Positions 23,070 to 33,851 of a stretch of DNA of 64,000 nt are shown here, in pieces. The translations under genes were made by a program, and so were the position numbers. The stretch covers positions 132,695,460 to 132,759,459 of the forward strand of contig OW386292.2 of assembly GCA_936432065.2 (NCBI GenBank). The letters run 5' to 3'. The stretch's first letter is position 1; each line of letters starts with the position of its first letter. Under the pieces are notes generated by a model. That model was not told where the DNA came from. It did no database searches and was given only the letters and a program-made list of their open reading frames with translations. Source of the DNA: Rutpela maculata. Lineage: Eukaryota; Arthropoda; Insecta; Coleoptera; Cerambycidae.

Positions 23070-23097
23070 TAATAATAATAATAATAATAATAATAAC
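23070..23097 (+). repeat. (TAA)n microsatellite at LINE 5' junction
   Basis: About nine TAA units end exactly where the Dong-like reverse transcriptase reading begins. A shorter run lies at 22868-22893. Confidence 0.85.
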
Positions 23098-24318
23098 TGG
23101 TTTGCCAAGGGGCGTACTGTACTGATCCCCAAAAAGGGAGATCTGTCCGACCCGAAGAATTATAGACCGATCACCTGCCTCAATTCCTGCTACAAGATAT
23201 TTACTCGTATCTTGTATGCCAGGACATTGAAGTCAGTTGAGCCGGTCTACCAACAGATACACGAACAGCGTGGTGGCAAGAAAGGTGTGGCAGGCTGCAA
23301 AGAGAACCTATTGATAGACCGCCGTATTACACAAGATTCTGTGCAATACAAGCTTAATCTATCAATGGCGTGGATCGATTACCGCAAGGCATTTGATACA
23401 ACATCTCATGCACTACTATTACACTTGCTGCAATACCTTGTGGTACCTGCCCCACCAGTGAGATACATTGAACAACTGATGCCACTCTGGAGAACCCGTT
23501 TCACCATAACATCTGGTGCTCAGCGGGTATCGACACAGTTGGTAACTTTTAGGAGAGGAGTTTTCCAAGGTGACTCCCTGAGTCCTCTCCTATTTTGCAT
23601 CTCACTACTGCCGTTATCTGTCAGGCTCCGCCAAACCCACGGATACCAATGTGGTCCACCCAGCAATCGGAGGCATAAGGTCACCCATCTATTTTATATG
23701 GATGACCTACAACTTTATGCCTCCGGAGAGTGCGAACTCCAAAACTCTCTAAGAGTATGCGCGGGTCATTGGCATGGAATTCGGGCTGGACAAGTGTGCA
23801 GTCGTCCACCTCAAGAGAGGACGAAGCGGAATATTCCTTGAAGATGCGCAGCTCCCAGACGGAAGCATCCTACGACATTTGGATGCCGGAGAGACCTACA
23901 CGTACCTGGGTGTGGAACAACATCACATCCAGGACGTGAAACAAGTCAAGGATACTCTCCGCGGCAAGTACAGACACCGGCTCCGAAATATTTGGTCTTC
24001 TGAACTTTCGTGGAAGAACAAGGTGTCTGCAACTAATATGCTTGCCGTTCCAATTCTGCTCTACTCCTTTGGAGTAGTTAAGTGGACATTAGATGAGTTG
24101 CGCCAATTGGATAGGGATATCCGAAAGATGATGCATGTTCACAGGAGCATCCATCCTAGGTCGTCCGAGTAGCGCTGAGTGTGGCACGCAACGTCCTCAG
24201 GAGCTCGGACCCACTCCTGCGGTTTGTGAGAGATCATGAAACTGCAGGAGTTAGTGCATTTTTATTCAAGGCAGCACGTAAGGCCGCAGATGATCTCGGT
24301 CTCGTATTCGACTTCTGA
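23098..24318 (+). pseudogene. Dong/R4-like non-LTR retrotransposon, 5'-truncated and broken
   Basis: Reading starts inside the reverse transcriptase (WFAKGRTVLIPKKGD, then NYRPITCLNSCYK). It continues through GVAGCKENLLID, LSMAWIDYRKAFD, LMPLWRTRFTI, FRRGVFQGDSLSPLLF and HLFYMDDLQLYA with intact catalytic aspartates. A frame change near 23740-23770 leads into MEFGLDKCAVVHLKRG, TYTYLGVEQ and ILLYSFGVVKW. A stop occurs at about 24170, and a final piece ends in LFKAARKAADDLGL. The FYMDD box and GVFQGDSLSP are characteristic of the R2/R4/Dong/NeSL group with a restriction-like endonuclease. The expected C-terminal CCHC and endonuclease region seems deleted around 24170. GC is near 50%. Dong elements are known to insert at TAA repeats, and this one abuts such a run. 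Confidence 0.8.
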
Positions 24319-25308
24319 GAAATATTCAGTTAAAATATTTTAAAATTTCGCTGTAATCGCAAAAAACGTGAATTCTTTATATCTCGGCTCCAAAGCATCG
24401 GAGCACAAATTTTTTTTCTTAAATTCGTGTTTTTTTATGACAATTGAAGTGCCTTTGGTTGCAATAAATTGTATGCAAAATCCACTGAGATATTTACATT
24501 TGTTTAAGTTGCAAAATTAATTTTTTGCGTAAACAAGTCGCAAATTGAATTTTTTTTGCAATATCCTTTTTGATTATATAAATATACGTCAGATACCATG
24601 TATTTACCGAAACAGAACTGTAAAATATTAATTTGATCTTTCAATATAGCAGTTTGATTTTTTTTTTTCATAAATTAATTGCAAAAAAAGTAATTAATAT
24701 TTTGCAACGGGACAAAGTGCATTTTATTAAGGATAAAAGTATGTATTATTTCTCGTAATATCATCAACATGCAGATTTTATATTTGTTTCTACAGTACTT
24801 CAAAGTTCGAGGATCGAAAAATTCAATTTTTTCAGTTTTTTGACATAAAATGTTAACAATCAAAGATTCCTTCTTTGCGTATACCTAACTTAAAGGGGAG
24901 CTCATGACGAAGAAATTGACAGGTCTAACGTTTTTCTACGACTTTTAGAAGCGAAGATATAAGCGAAAAACTAAGTTGTAAAATTCATTTTGTATACAAA
25001 AAGTTAAATAACAATTAAAGCCGCCATTTTGAGTGATCAACACTATTTTTTTCGGATTTCCGAGGAAATTCTGTAGGGGATAGCCTAATTTTTGGCTAGT
25101 CCCAAAACTTTCCGAGGAATCGTTAATTTTTAAGCTAAAATCACCGGATTATAGCGATTATAGTGAAGAAACCAGAGGTTTATAAAACTCAGAATTCAAA
25201 CATAACAGTATTTATTCAATAATATGTACACTTTGCGCTATTTTAATTTATTTGTATGCAGTTTCAATTAATACATTTCTAAAGTGGTTGTTTAATATCT
25301 TTCTAATG
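24319..25308. other. no gene seen
   Basis: AT-rich sequence with repeat-like phrases (AAGCGAAGATATAAGCG, TATCTCGGCTCC) of the kind found in noncoding TE arms. No partner in the window. Confidence 0.4.
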
Positions 25309-26085
25309 TAGGGGAGGGCGGGGCACATTCGGACCCTTTTTTTCAGCTGGCCATTTTGCTATCCAAATATTATATTAAGACACGGTAATTAGTCTTATCA
25401 TAATCATAAACTTGTTTAATCTATTATATTTGAAAATATTTTGTCTATGTTTATATATTTTTAAGAAATTAACGTTTTTTTTTAATGTTGCATTTGTCCG
25501 AATGTGCCTCACTGGTGGTGTAGTTTCGGACAGTGGTGGTTCAGATTCGGCCATTGTTAATATTGAAAGGTGTCTAAACTCAAAAATTTCTATTTGATAA
25601 GCTTAATATTCAGAGACTAATCTAAAGGTTGGAGAATAGTATTATAACTCCTAAATGAAGTATTTAATTCGGTATTTAGCGGTATTGAATTATTTATTAA
25701 ACTGAAACCATCCAGAAAACATGACATTTATTTGTAACAGAAAACTTACAAATGAAATTATCGAAATAAAAGTTTAAGATTTTGCAGTGGGAGGTAACTA
25801 TGCGTTTATTTTTGGATTATAAATATTTTAAAAATAAAACATGGTATGATCTTTAAAACGGTTTCAGGTACTAGCTATTGCTCCAACAAATACAATTATA
25901 TACAACTTTCATTGTCCGAGAGCGACATTCAAGTATGAGAAAAATTTACCTAGAATACAAAATGTATATAAATGTATTCATCAGAAAATTAGCAAGTGCC
26001 TGAAGCTGTTTTTATTAAAGTTCACACAATCACAAAATATTATAAGACTCTAATTTTACTTTAAATCTTATACAAGATTTAACCC

Positions 26086-28162
26086 TTATGTCCCTTTGAC
26101 TTCTAAGGGTCTCGGTAGTTTGCTGACAATGTTCTGCCTGTTAATCGTTGATATATCATCTATATCAGGAAAGCTGAATCCTTTGTTCGCCCTTCGTCGA
26201 AAAAATTTCACCAAATATTCCATAACATCTTGTATTTCCATTATTTGGCCAACGCAGTAACGAACGGTTTTTTTAGTAGGGAACTGAACTAAAATATAGT
26301 CCCCTACATTAAGATTTTCGTCGTCCATCAACTTCAATATTTCGTCATCAGATCCGTCACTTTCTATGTCCATATCCATGTCAGAATCACTTCCAAATTG
26401 TTTATTGGGTAGTTCTGATGCTGAATCCGATGAAGATGTGTCTATTTGACTAGTACGTTTCTTACTCTTTTTCTCTGTTTTCTTTGACTTCATTTTCCCA
26501 CCCAACTTAGAAGCTAGTTTGCGTTTTACCATTTCCTTCTTTTTCTCTAGTTTCTCTAGTTTCTGTTTTTCTAGTTCATCTATCCTATCCTATCTTTCTT
26601 TGGGGTACTGGTGAATATCCTAGATTAGCCTAATCTAGATTTCTTAATGCCTTTTCTTGGAGCAGCTTTTGGTAATGGTCTAATAGTAAATGGAGTAATA
26701 ACCTTTGATTCCCTAGACATTATTTCAAAAACTGTATCTAAAATGATATTCAGAGAGAATAGGACTATTTCATAATTTTTTCTATTATCTACAAGACTTT
26801 CGTTTTGTTTTATTGATATATCAGATATAATTGTAATTTTTTTTGTAGAATTTTCATTATCTGTAGATGGCCCTGCTTTATTCTCCAGTTGAATATCACT
26901 GTTGTTGAGAGGTAGTTTTAATGGTGGTTCTGGTCTATCTGTAACATAGGCGGCAGCAAAATCATCTTCATTCAAAAAGTTGATCGGCCATATTCCCGAC
27001 TTTTTAAAGGAATTTATTATATTCATTGGTGTAAATGATAACAAGTACGGCTGGGCAGATAATTTTGGAATATCATCAATTTTGATAGTTTTCCCAGGAT
27101 TCGTAATCATATAGTCATTAAATGAGGTTTTCAACCTCCCCTTGAATGGTCCAAATACACCTATGTCAAGAGGTAGCATTCGGTGTGTGCAGTGGGGGTG
27201 GGAAAGACAATAGAACAATACCATTATCTCTACAGTAATTTATTGCAGATAGGGTAGTATGGGTTTCATGGTTATCCATGATTATCAAAACTGGATTTTC
27301 CTTCCTGCATCTGCTATGTTTTTGAAGATGTTCTAAATATTTTATGAAAATTTCTGAGGTCATCCATCCAGTTTTAGAACCATATGCGATACTACCAGTC
27401 ACACTTCCTAGAAGATAAGAATCTTTCATTCTCATTCGGGGAAAAATGTAGAGAGGAGGAATAGCATTTCCGGATGCAGTAATGGTGGCACAAAATGTCA
27501 CCAAGGTTCCTCTTTCTTGCGACACAATTTGACCCACCTGCTTCTTCCCTGATGGGGCAATAACCTTGGGTGCCTGTAATACCGTGGTAATACCACTTTC
27601 ATCCATATTTATTATTCGATCAGGACTAAAGTTGAATTTTTTTTGCACTTCAATATAATTTTGGAAAAATTGCTCAACATTACTTGCTCTGGCTAAGCTG
27701 GTATTCTCAGGTTTCCTATACGTTAATTTTTGATGTCTTTTCATGAATTGTTTCATCCAATCCTTTCCTGCCATTTGGTTAATATCCCATGAAGGTGGAT
27801 AAGTCAATTTTAGCTTAGCAGCATACTGGTATGCTAAACATCTACAAGCAGTAAAAGTAAGCCCATACTGTATATTGGAGGATGTCTTTAAATATTCCAT
27901 CAAATTACTTTCATGTTCTACGGTAAATACTTGCCTACAACCGTATTTTGAAAACCGCTTTATGGTGCTCACATCATTATTTTCTTTTGCCGAGTCATTG
28001 CAGATTTCTTAAGTTTTAACTTTACTCTATCATGCAATGTGGACTTTTTATGCCATATTTTACAGCAGCCAAACGTATGGACATTTTATTTTGCAGCACA
28101 CCTTTAATTTGTTGTTCATCTATTGACGCTCTATTTGTCTTTCCTACGTAATTGCGTACCAT
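26086..28162 (-). pseudogene. pogo/jerky-type DDE transposase, frameshifted
   Basis: From the ATG at 28162, preceded by an acceptor-like TTTCTTGCAG, the first ~50 codons look like a pipsqueak-type helix-turn-helix (NRASIDEQQIKG, then MSIRLAAVKYGI). Frame changes near 28045 and 27965 lead into a CENP-B-like DNA-binding segment and the DDE core. The core has INMDESGITT (first Asp, about residue 123 of the 27166-27972 frame), LIIMDNHETH (second Asp), and, after a one-base change in a C-run near 27195, THRMLPLDIGVFGPFK (third Asp). The part to 26625 looks like the usual C-terminal region. A further piece at 26086-26532 is basic, then acidic, then has VGDYILVQF and VGQIMEI, as in C-termini of these proteins. 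The cause of inactivity is a handful of single-base shifts, so the copy decayed recently. Confidence 0.85.
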
Positions 28163-28204
28163 CTGCAAGAAAACTTAGAATTAGCCAATTAAACAGGTTG
28201 TTAT

Positions 28205-28300
28205 TCTGTAAGTGGGGGACGTTCGGACATATGTGGGGTATATTCGGACGTGTCCGAATGTGCCCCAACACGCATTGTCCGAACGTACCCCACGGTGTAT
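28205..28300. promoter_or_regulatory. subterminal GTCCGAAYGTRCCCC repeat cluster
   Basis: Four copies in 80 bp: GGGGACGTTCGGAC, GGGGTATATTCGGAC, GTCCGAATGTGCCCC and GTCCGAACGTACCCC, two in each orientation. Other copies lie at 25318-25333, 25495-25510 and twice at 40250-40285. They are likely transposase-binding sites just upstream of the transposase start, where they could also regulate it. Confidence 0.6.
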
Positions 28301-28449
28301 AATTTGAGTTAAATTCAAATATTCTAAATTTTAGGTTAGATTCTACAGAGGTTTTCTACATCAAAGTACTTCTAAACAATGCAGTTACTAGTCAAAATTC
28401 AATGAATTGTATGAAAGTGAATAATCATGGATGTACTGTACATGCTTAA

Positions 28450-29278
28450 CCCTAGAACGGTATCGATATTTTATTGTACTGTATTGGTATCGTAAATTTT
28501 ACGTACATATTTTTTCTATAAGCTTCATGCTAAAATGCGGTTAAATAAATTAATAAAACACAATTAATATTTTGCTTAAAGGTTTATTTTGCCAAGTATA
28601 CATACAATATACATGGTAACTTAAATTAGTAATGAACAAAGTAAATTTACTAGCTTCCTCCAAGTCTTCATCTGTTAAACCTCGTTTCGACATTGTAAAC
28701 GTTTATTGGTATCGGAAACGTAAAAATTATAAACTAATTAGCGGATAGGGGCCGTTCAAAAATTACGTAACGCAAATTTTGATCAAATTTGCCCCCCCCC
28801 CCCCATCAAAATATAATATAATGTCATATATATTAAAGTCATGTGTAAACTTGGTTTGTCTTGTGACAAAGGACAAACCCTGTACAGTTTATACAAAAAT
28901 AGCTGTTTTCTTTAGATCAGAATTTTTGTGGAAAAAAGAATAACATTACGTTACGCAACACTTGATGTAACTCCCCTGCCCCCCTATGTCACAAGTTGTC
29001 ACGCCTTTAAGTACTCCCCCTCCCCCCTAAGAGCGTTACGTAATTTTTGAACGGCCCCTTATTGGTAACGATGCGTAATATTTACGTATAGAGCTCCAAA
29101 AAATAATAAATGTAACCTCTAGTACGAGCACTTGCGTATTGGCAATGTAAACAGCCTATCGCCAAGATATTTAGGGAAGCATATCTGGAAGGTCGAGAAA
29201 ATTTGCGGGCGTATGGATCTGTAAATGCAAATTATTAATCTTGCACACGTAAATTTTACGTACGATACCGTTCTAGGG
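28450..29278. mobile_element. piggyBac-type MITE, 829 bp
   Basis: It begins CCCTAGAACGGTATCG and ends with the exact reverse complement. TTAA flanks both sides (28446-28449 and 29279-29282). CCCTAG... ends with TTAA duplications are the mark of piggyBac elements. No transposase. Interrupted by another MITE at 28748-29058. Confidence 0.88.
28748..29058. mobile_element. 311-bp MITE with GGGGCCGTTC ends
   Basis: GGGGCCGTTCAAAAATTACG begins a 26-bp perfect terminal inverted repeat whose partner ends at 29058. A C-run sits at 28791. Flanking bases do not give a clean duplication, so the superfamily is undetermined. It lies inside the piggyBac MITE and is therefore the younger of the two. Confidence 0.82.
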
Positions 29279-29391
29279 TTAAGAATGTAAATTGAAAACA
29301 CTTACCGTATAGCTCCAAAATAATATTTTAATCAAAAAGCAGGAACATTTACACAAGCAGCCATGTAATTTTGCTAGCTAACTAGTGGCAC

Positions 29392-29639
29392 TGTTGGGAC
29401 TTGTTTCCCTGATTCTGGATAATATGAATTGATTAAATGAATAGTAAACTTGTTTTGTGTGGACTGTGATTTTATTTGCAACAGTTACATATGAGTATCT
29501 ATTACATACTGACTCTCCGTCCAATCCAGTAGGCTGGTTCACAAACTGCCAATAGTGGTGGGGAGAGTGATATTATCTTACATATACATTTAAATAAATT
29601 CCAAATATAAAAATATAAATGTAAAAATATAACTGAACA
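29392..29639 (-). repeat. BEL/Pao 3' LTR
   Basis: 248 bp; differs from the other LTR at four positions, about 1.6%, indicating a fairly recent insertion. Confidence 0.92.
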
Positions 29640-29744
29640 TATTGCCGCCCGCCTTGAAAGAGGTAGCTTTCAAAAGACAAAATAAATCTTAAAAATAATA
29701 ACAGACATGAGAAATATAAGTACTAAGGCATGATTGCAATATTT

Positions 29745-31250
29745 TTATGTGTCTAAAGGTAAAACACATATTTTCGACACTGCACGTGACACAATTCCGT
29801 CACTTGTTTTTATGCTCACTACTCGCATTATATCGTCTTTTCCGGGAATAAGCCTTTCGATCCGCCCTAGTTTCCATTTGAAAGGAGGAAGTTTGTTTTC
29901 TTTTATTATCACTAATGTTCCAAGTTTTAAATGTTGTTCAAAGTTAGTTTTCCACTTAGTGCGGGTTTGCAACTGAGATACATATTCCTTGGACCATCGC
30001 GTCCAGAAATGTTGGATAATTTGGGTTAATTGTTGATACTGGTTTAATCGATTGGTGGCTACATCTTGGACGTCAATTTCGGGGATGGAAGTTAAGGAAG
30101 TGCCAATTAGGAAATGACCCGGAGTTAATGCTTGTAAATCAGATGGGTCGGTGGAGAGGGGAAATAAAGGTCTGGAGTTCAGACATGCCTCTATTTGTGT
30201 TACAACTGTATATAAGTGCTCCAAGGTTAATACAAGGTTTAACATCACACGCTTAAGGTGATATTTCGAAGACTTTACTGAAGCCTCCCAGATGCCACCA
30301 AAGTGTGGCGACTTGGGTGGTATGAAATGCCACGATATGAATTCCGATGATAAATAATCTGAAATTTGTGACTGAACATTTTGTTGTGATATAAATTTAT
30401 AATAATCCTGCATCTCATTGTTAGCTCCAACAAAATTGGTACCGTTGTCAGAATAAATATTTTTGGGTTTTCCCCTTCTTGCGATGAAACGTTTAAGACA
30501 ATTAAGAAATGACTCTGTGGTAAGATCACTGACAATTTCGAGATGTATAGCTTTAGTACAAAAACACACAAAGATACATAAATATGCTTTGATGACTTTA
30601 CTCTTACGTAATTGGCTAGCCTTAATACTGAATGGTCCAGCGTAATCTACGCCAGAATTTAGGAAGGGTCTTGCAGGAGTAATACGCTCTCTCGGTAAGT
30701 CACCCATCAAATATTCAACACTGGTTGGTTTTACTCGAAAACATACAATACATTTGCGCAGAACGCCTTTGATTGTATTTTTACCTGAAATAGGCCAATA
30801 TCTTGTGCGAATTGAAGATAATAGAGCTTGCGTACCTGCATGCAAAAGTTTGTAATGTTCATGTCGAATGATTAAAATTGTCAAAAGATGTCTGTTTGGT
30901 AGAATAATGGGGTGTTTTTGATTAAAGGGAATATTTTCTGCTTGTCTAATTCTGCCGCCTACCCTTAGAATTTTATTTTGATCAAGAAATGGAGTAAGAC
31001 ATAATAATGTGCTATTTGATTTGACTGATTTATTATTTGAAAGTGCCTTAATTTCGGAAGAAAATGTTTGTATTTGTGCTAATTTGATTAAACAATTTAA
31101 TGAATTATCAAGCTCCTTTACAGTAAGAGGGCCATGACATCGATTGTTTTTATTTAATGTGTTATTTTTAAAACGTAGCATATATGCCATTACCCGTTGT
31201 AATTTCAAAAGTGATGAATATCTCTCGAATATGAAAATCTTGATTTTCAA
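29745..31250 (-). pseudogene. BEL/Pao integrase region of pol
   Basis: This 501-codon frame is the C-terminal part of the BEL/Pao polyprotein, which inserts the DNA copy into the host chromosome. Visible blocks include the zinc-binding HHCC domain (HEHYKLLHAGTQALL, later CIVCFRV), VDYAGPF with the first catalytic Asp, and YSDNGTNFVGA with the second. SPHFGGIWEASVKS follows with the Glu region, then a C-terminal stretch ending in ISRAVSKICVLPL. The frame itself has no break. It is separated from the protease-RT part by one stop at about 31358 and a one-base shift near 31230, so translation as one polyprotein would fail. Confidence 0.88.
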
Positions 31251-31359
31251 TGACTAATGAAATTGTAGTTTTTCGTGTTTCTGGTAAATCGGATGTTTCA
31301 ATGTTATCACTGACTGGCCAATGTTCAAAAGAATGAGATAACCAGTGTGGTCCGTGCCA

Positions 31360-33850
31360 CTACATGTCTGACTGGAATATTTGTTCTGCATTTGTTCCTC
31401 GTGAAATAATGTCTGCTGGATTATGTTCGGTTCTTACGTGTCTCCATTCACTGTGTTTTGATAATTCTTGAATTTCACCTACTCTGTTTCCTACGAAAGG
31501 TTTCCAATTGCTGGGTTGTCCTGCAATCCAAGCTAGTGTGATCGTTGAATCGCACCACTGGTATATGCTGTCAATATTCATGTTTAAGCCATGTATTACT
31601 GCATTTGTTAATTTGGCTAACAGAAGAGCGCCGCATAATTCTAAACGTGGTAGCGTTGTTTGCTTGAGCGGTGCTACTTTGGACTTGGCACAAAGTAGTT
31701 GTACAAAATGATCACCGTTTTGATTTGTTGACCGAACATACACGCAACATCCGTAACTTGTGATTGATGCGTCGCAAAATCCATGTATTTCGACTCTGAC
31801 TGGTTTCTCGCAAACTGCTTGTCTTGGTATGATAAAATCGTTTAACTTCTGTAATTGATGTTGATATTGTCTCCAACTGGTATACAAGTCTTGTGGTATT
31901 GACTCATCCCAACCGAGTTCATATTGCCATATTTTTTGTAGTATTAACTTTGCTTTGATTGTGATAGGTCCGATTAATCCTAACGGGTCGAATATTCTTG
32001 AAATGGTTGATAGAATGGTTCTTTTTGTGACATGTTCGTGCCTTTCTTCTGATGTAATGTAAAATTGAAATGTGTCCTGTGATGAATCCCAAATTAGTCC
32101 TAATGTTTTTGATTGAGTGTTATGACTGATGGACAATTTTTGGGTTTGTTGATCGAGATTGTCATTGTCTAAAATTGATGCTTCATTTGATTGCCATTTT
32201 CTCAGCTCAAATCCACCCTTTTTTAAAATGTAATCCAATTCTTGTTTCAATGTTTTGATTGACTCGATAGTATTTGATCCTGTTAGTACATCATCTACAT
32301 AAAAATCGTTCATGATTATTTCACTTGTAGTAGGATATTCCTCCTTGTGTTCGATTCCTAGTTGGTATAAATTGCGTATGGCTATGAACGGAGCTGAAGG
32401 TGTTCCATACGTAACCGTATTCAGTGTATATGCTTTTACTGGTTGATTTGAATCGCTTCTCCAAAAAATTCTTTGTAAATCACGAAAATCAGGATGAATG
32501 TAGACTTGTCGGTACATTTTTGCGATGTCTGCAGTAAGCACGTAACGATATTTTCTAAAACGTAGTACGATTGAAAATAGGTCATTTTGGATTGTGGGTC
32601 CCGTCATTAAAATGTCATTTAGTGATACTCCAGATTCTGTTTTTGCTGATCCATCGAAAACTACTCTTACCTTCGTCGTTGTACTGACTTCTTTGATTAC
32701 TGCGTGGTGTGGTAAATAATTTGCGATGTGATTGTGTTCTTCTTCTTTGTCGACGACTGACATGTGACCCAATGCTTCATACTCCATCATAAATTCTGTG
32801 TATTGTCGTTTTAATTCTGGATTCCTTGCTAACTTTCTTTCCATTGCATATAATCGATGTAATGCACCGTTTGTTGAATTTCCTAATTGTGAATCTTTGT
32901 TGCTGAGTGGTAGATGAACCATGAATTTTCCATCTCGATCTCTTGTATGTGTTGTCTTGAAAATTTCTTCACATTTTTCTTCTTTCTTGGAATATTTATG
33001 TTGATGCTCGTACGGTTGATTGTATTCTTCTATTTCCCAGAATTTTCGTAGTTGCTGCTGAATTTCGCTATTTGATGAAAAATTGCATGTGCTTGAATAT
33101 GCTTGATTTAAATTTTTACTCATTACTTGCCCAGAAAGGATCCAACCTAATTTGGTTTTCTGAACGATTGGTTGACCTTTGTTAAGCTTAATTTGTCCTA
33201 TGCATAAAAGATCCCAGAAAACTGAAGCTCCTAATAAAATATCTATTTGACCAGGTATATTGAAATTAGGATCTGCAAGTTCAATATTATCTGGTATATG
33301 AATTTGATCAGTATTGACTGTTGTGAGAGGTAATGTTTCTGTTATTTTGTCTAGGATTAGAAAATGAGCGTTAACTTGAAATGAATTGAATTTTGATTTT
33401 ATTGTCGTATTGGTCATGTGATTGATGTAGGAAACCTTTTGATTAATTCCCGTGACAGGTAAATTTATTTTTTGTTTAGATAATTGCAATTTGTTAAATA
33501 AATCTTTCGTCATAAAATTAGATTGTGACGCCGAGTCTAATAATGCTCTTGCTTCATGAGTTTTTCCAAATTTGTCCATTACCAAAACTAGTGCTGTTGA
33601 AAGTAACACCTCAGAATGAGTTTTGTATGAGCAATGTGTTACCAGTTTTGTTGGCATTGAATGATTGTTTGCTTGCATTTCTGATACATTGATATTACTT
33701 GTGGTTGCACTACATGTTTGCTGTGTTATGTTTGATGAATGTTGTGAATTGTCGGAATTTTCTTTGTTTGATGCTTGTTGTTTTTTTGATTGATGCATGT
33801 TTGTTTGATTTGTTTGATCAAAATTGCGGTCAAAGTGCAATAAAGTATTA
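31360..33850 (-). pseudogene. BEL/Pao protease, reverse transcriptase and RNase H
   Basis: This ~830-codon frame opens with a Gln/Asn/Ser-rich linker. An aspartic protease of the Pao type follows (ARALLDSASQSNFMT, with active-site Asp-Ser near residue 105). The reverse transcriptase has VRVVFDGSAK, YVLTADIAKMYRQV, and NDFYVDDVLTG holding the catalytic YVDD. RNase H starts at HGFCDASITSYGC and has PRLELCGALLLA. The end (NPADIISRG) leads into the integrase part. Its natural upstream neighbour is gag, from which it is cut off by the element at 33852-36152; the first two or three codons assigned here at 33851-33858 belong to that element. A stop at the 3' end breaks the polyprotein. It is otherwise well preserved. 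Confidence 0.9.
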
Positions 33851-33851
33851 T

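Noticed and set aside
29934..29960. A second integrase or envelope gene downstream of BEL pol
   Set aside because: The pol frame ends close to the LTR, leaving no room; no env-like frame is seen.
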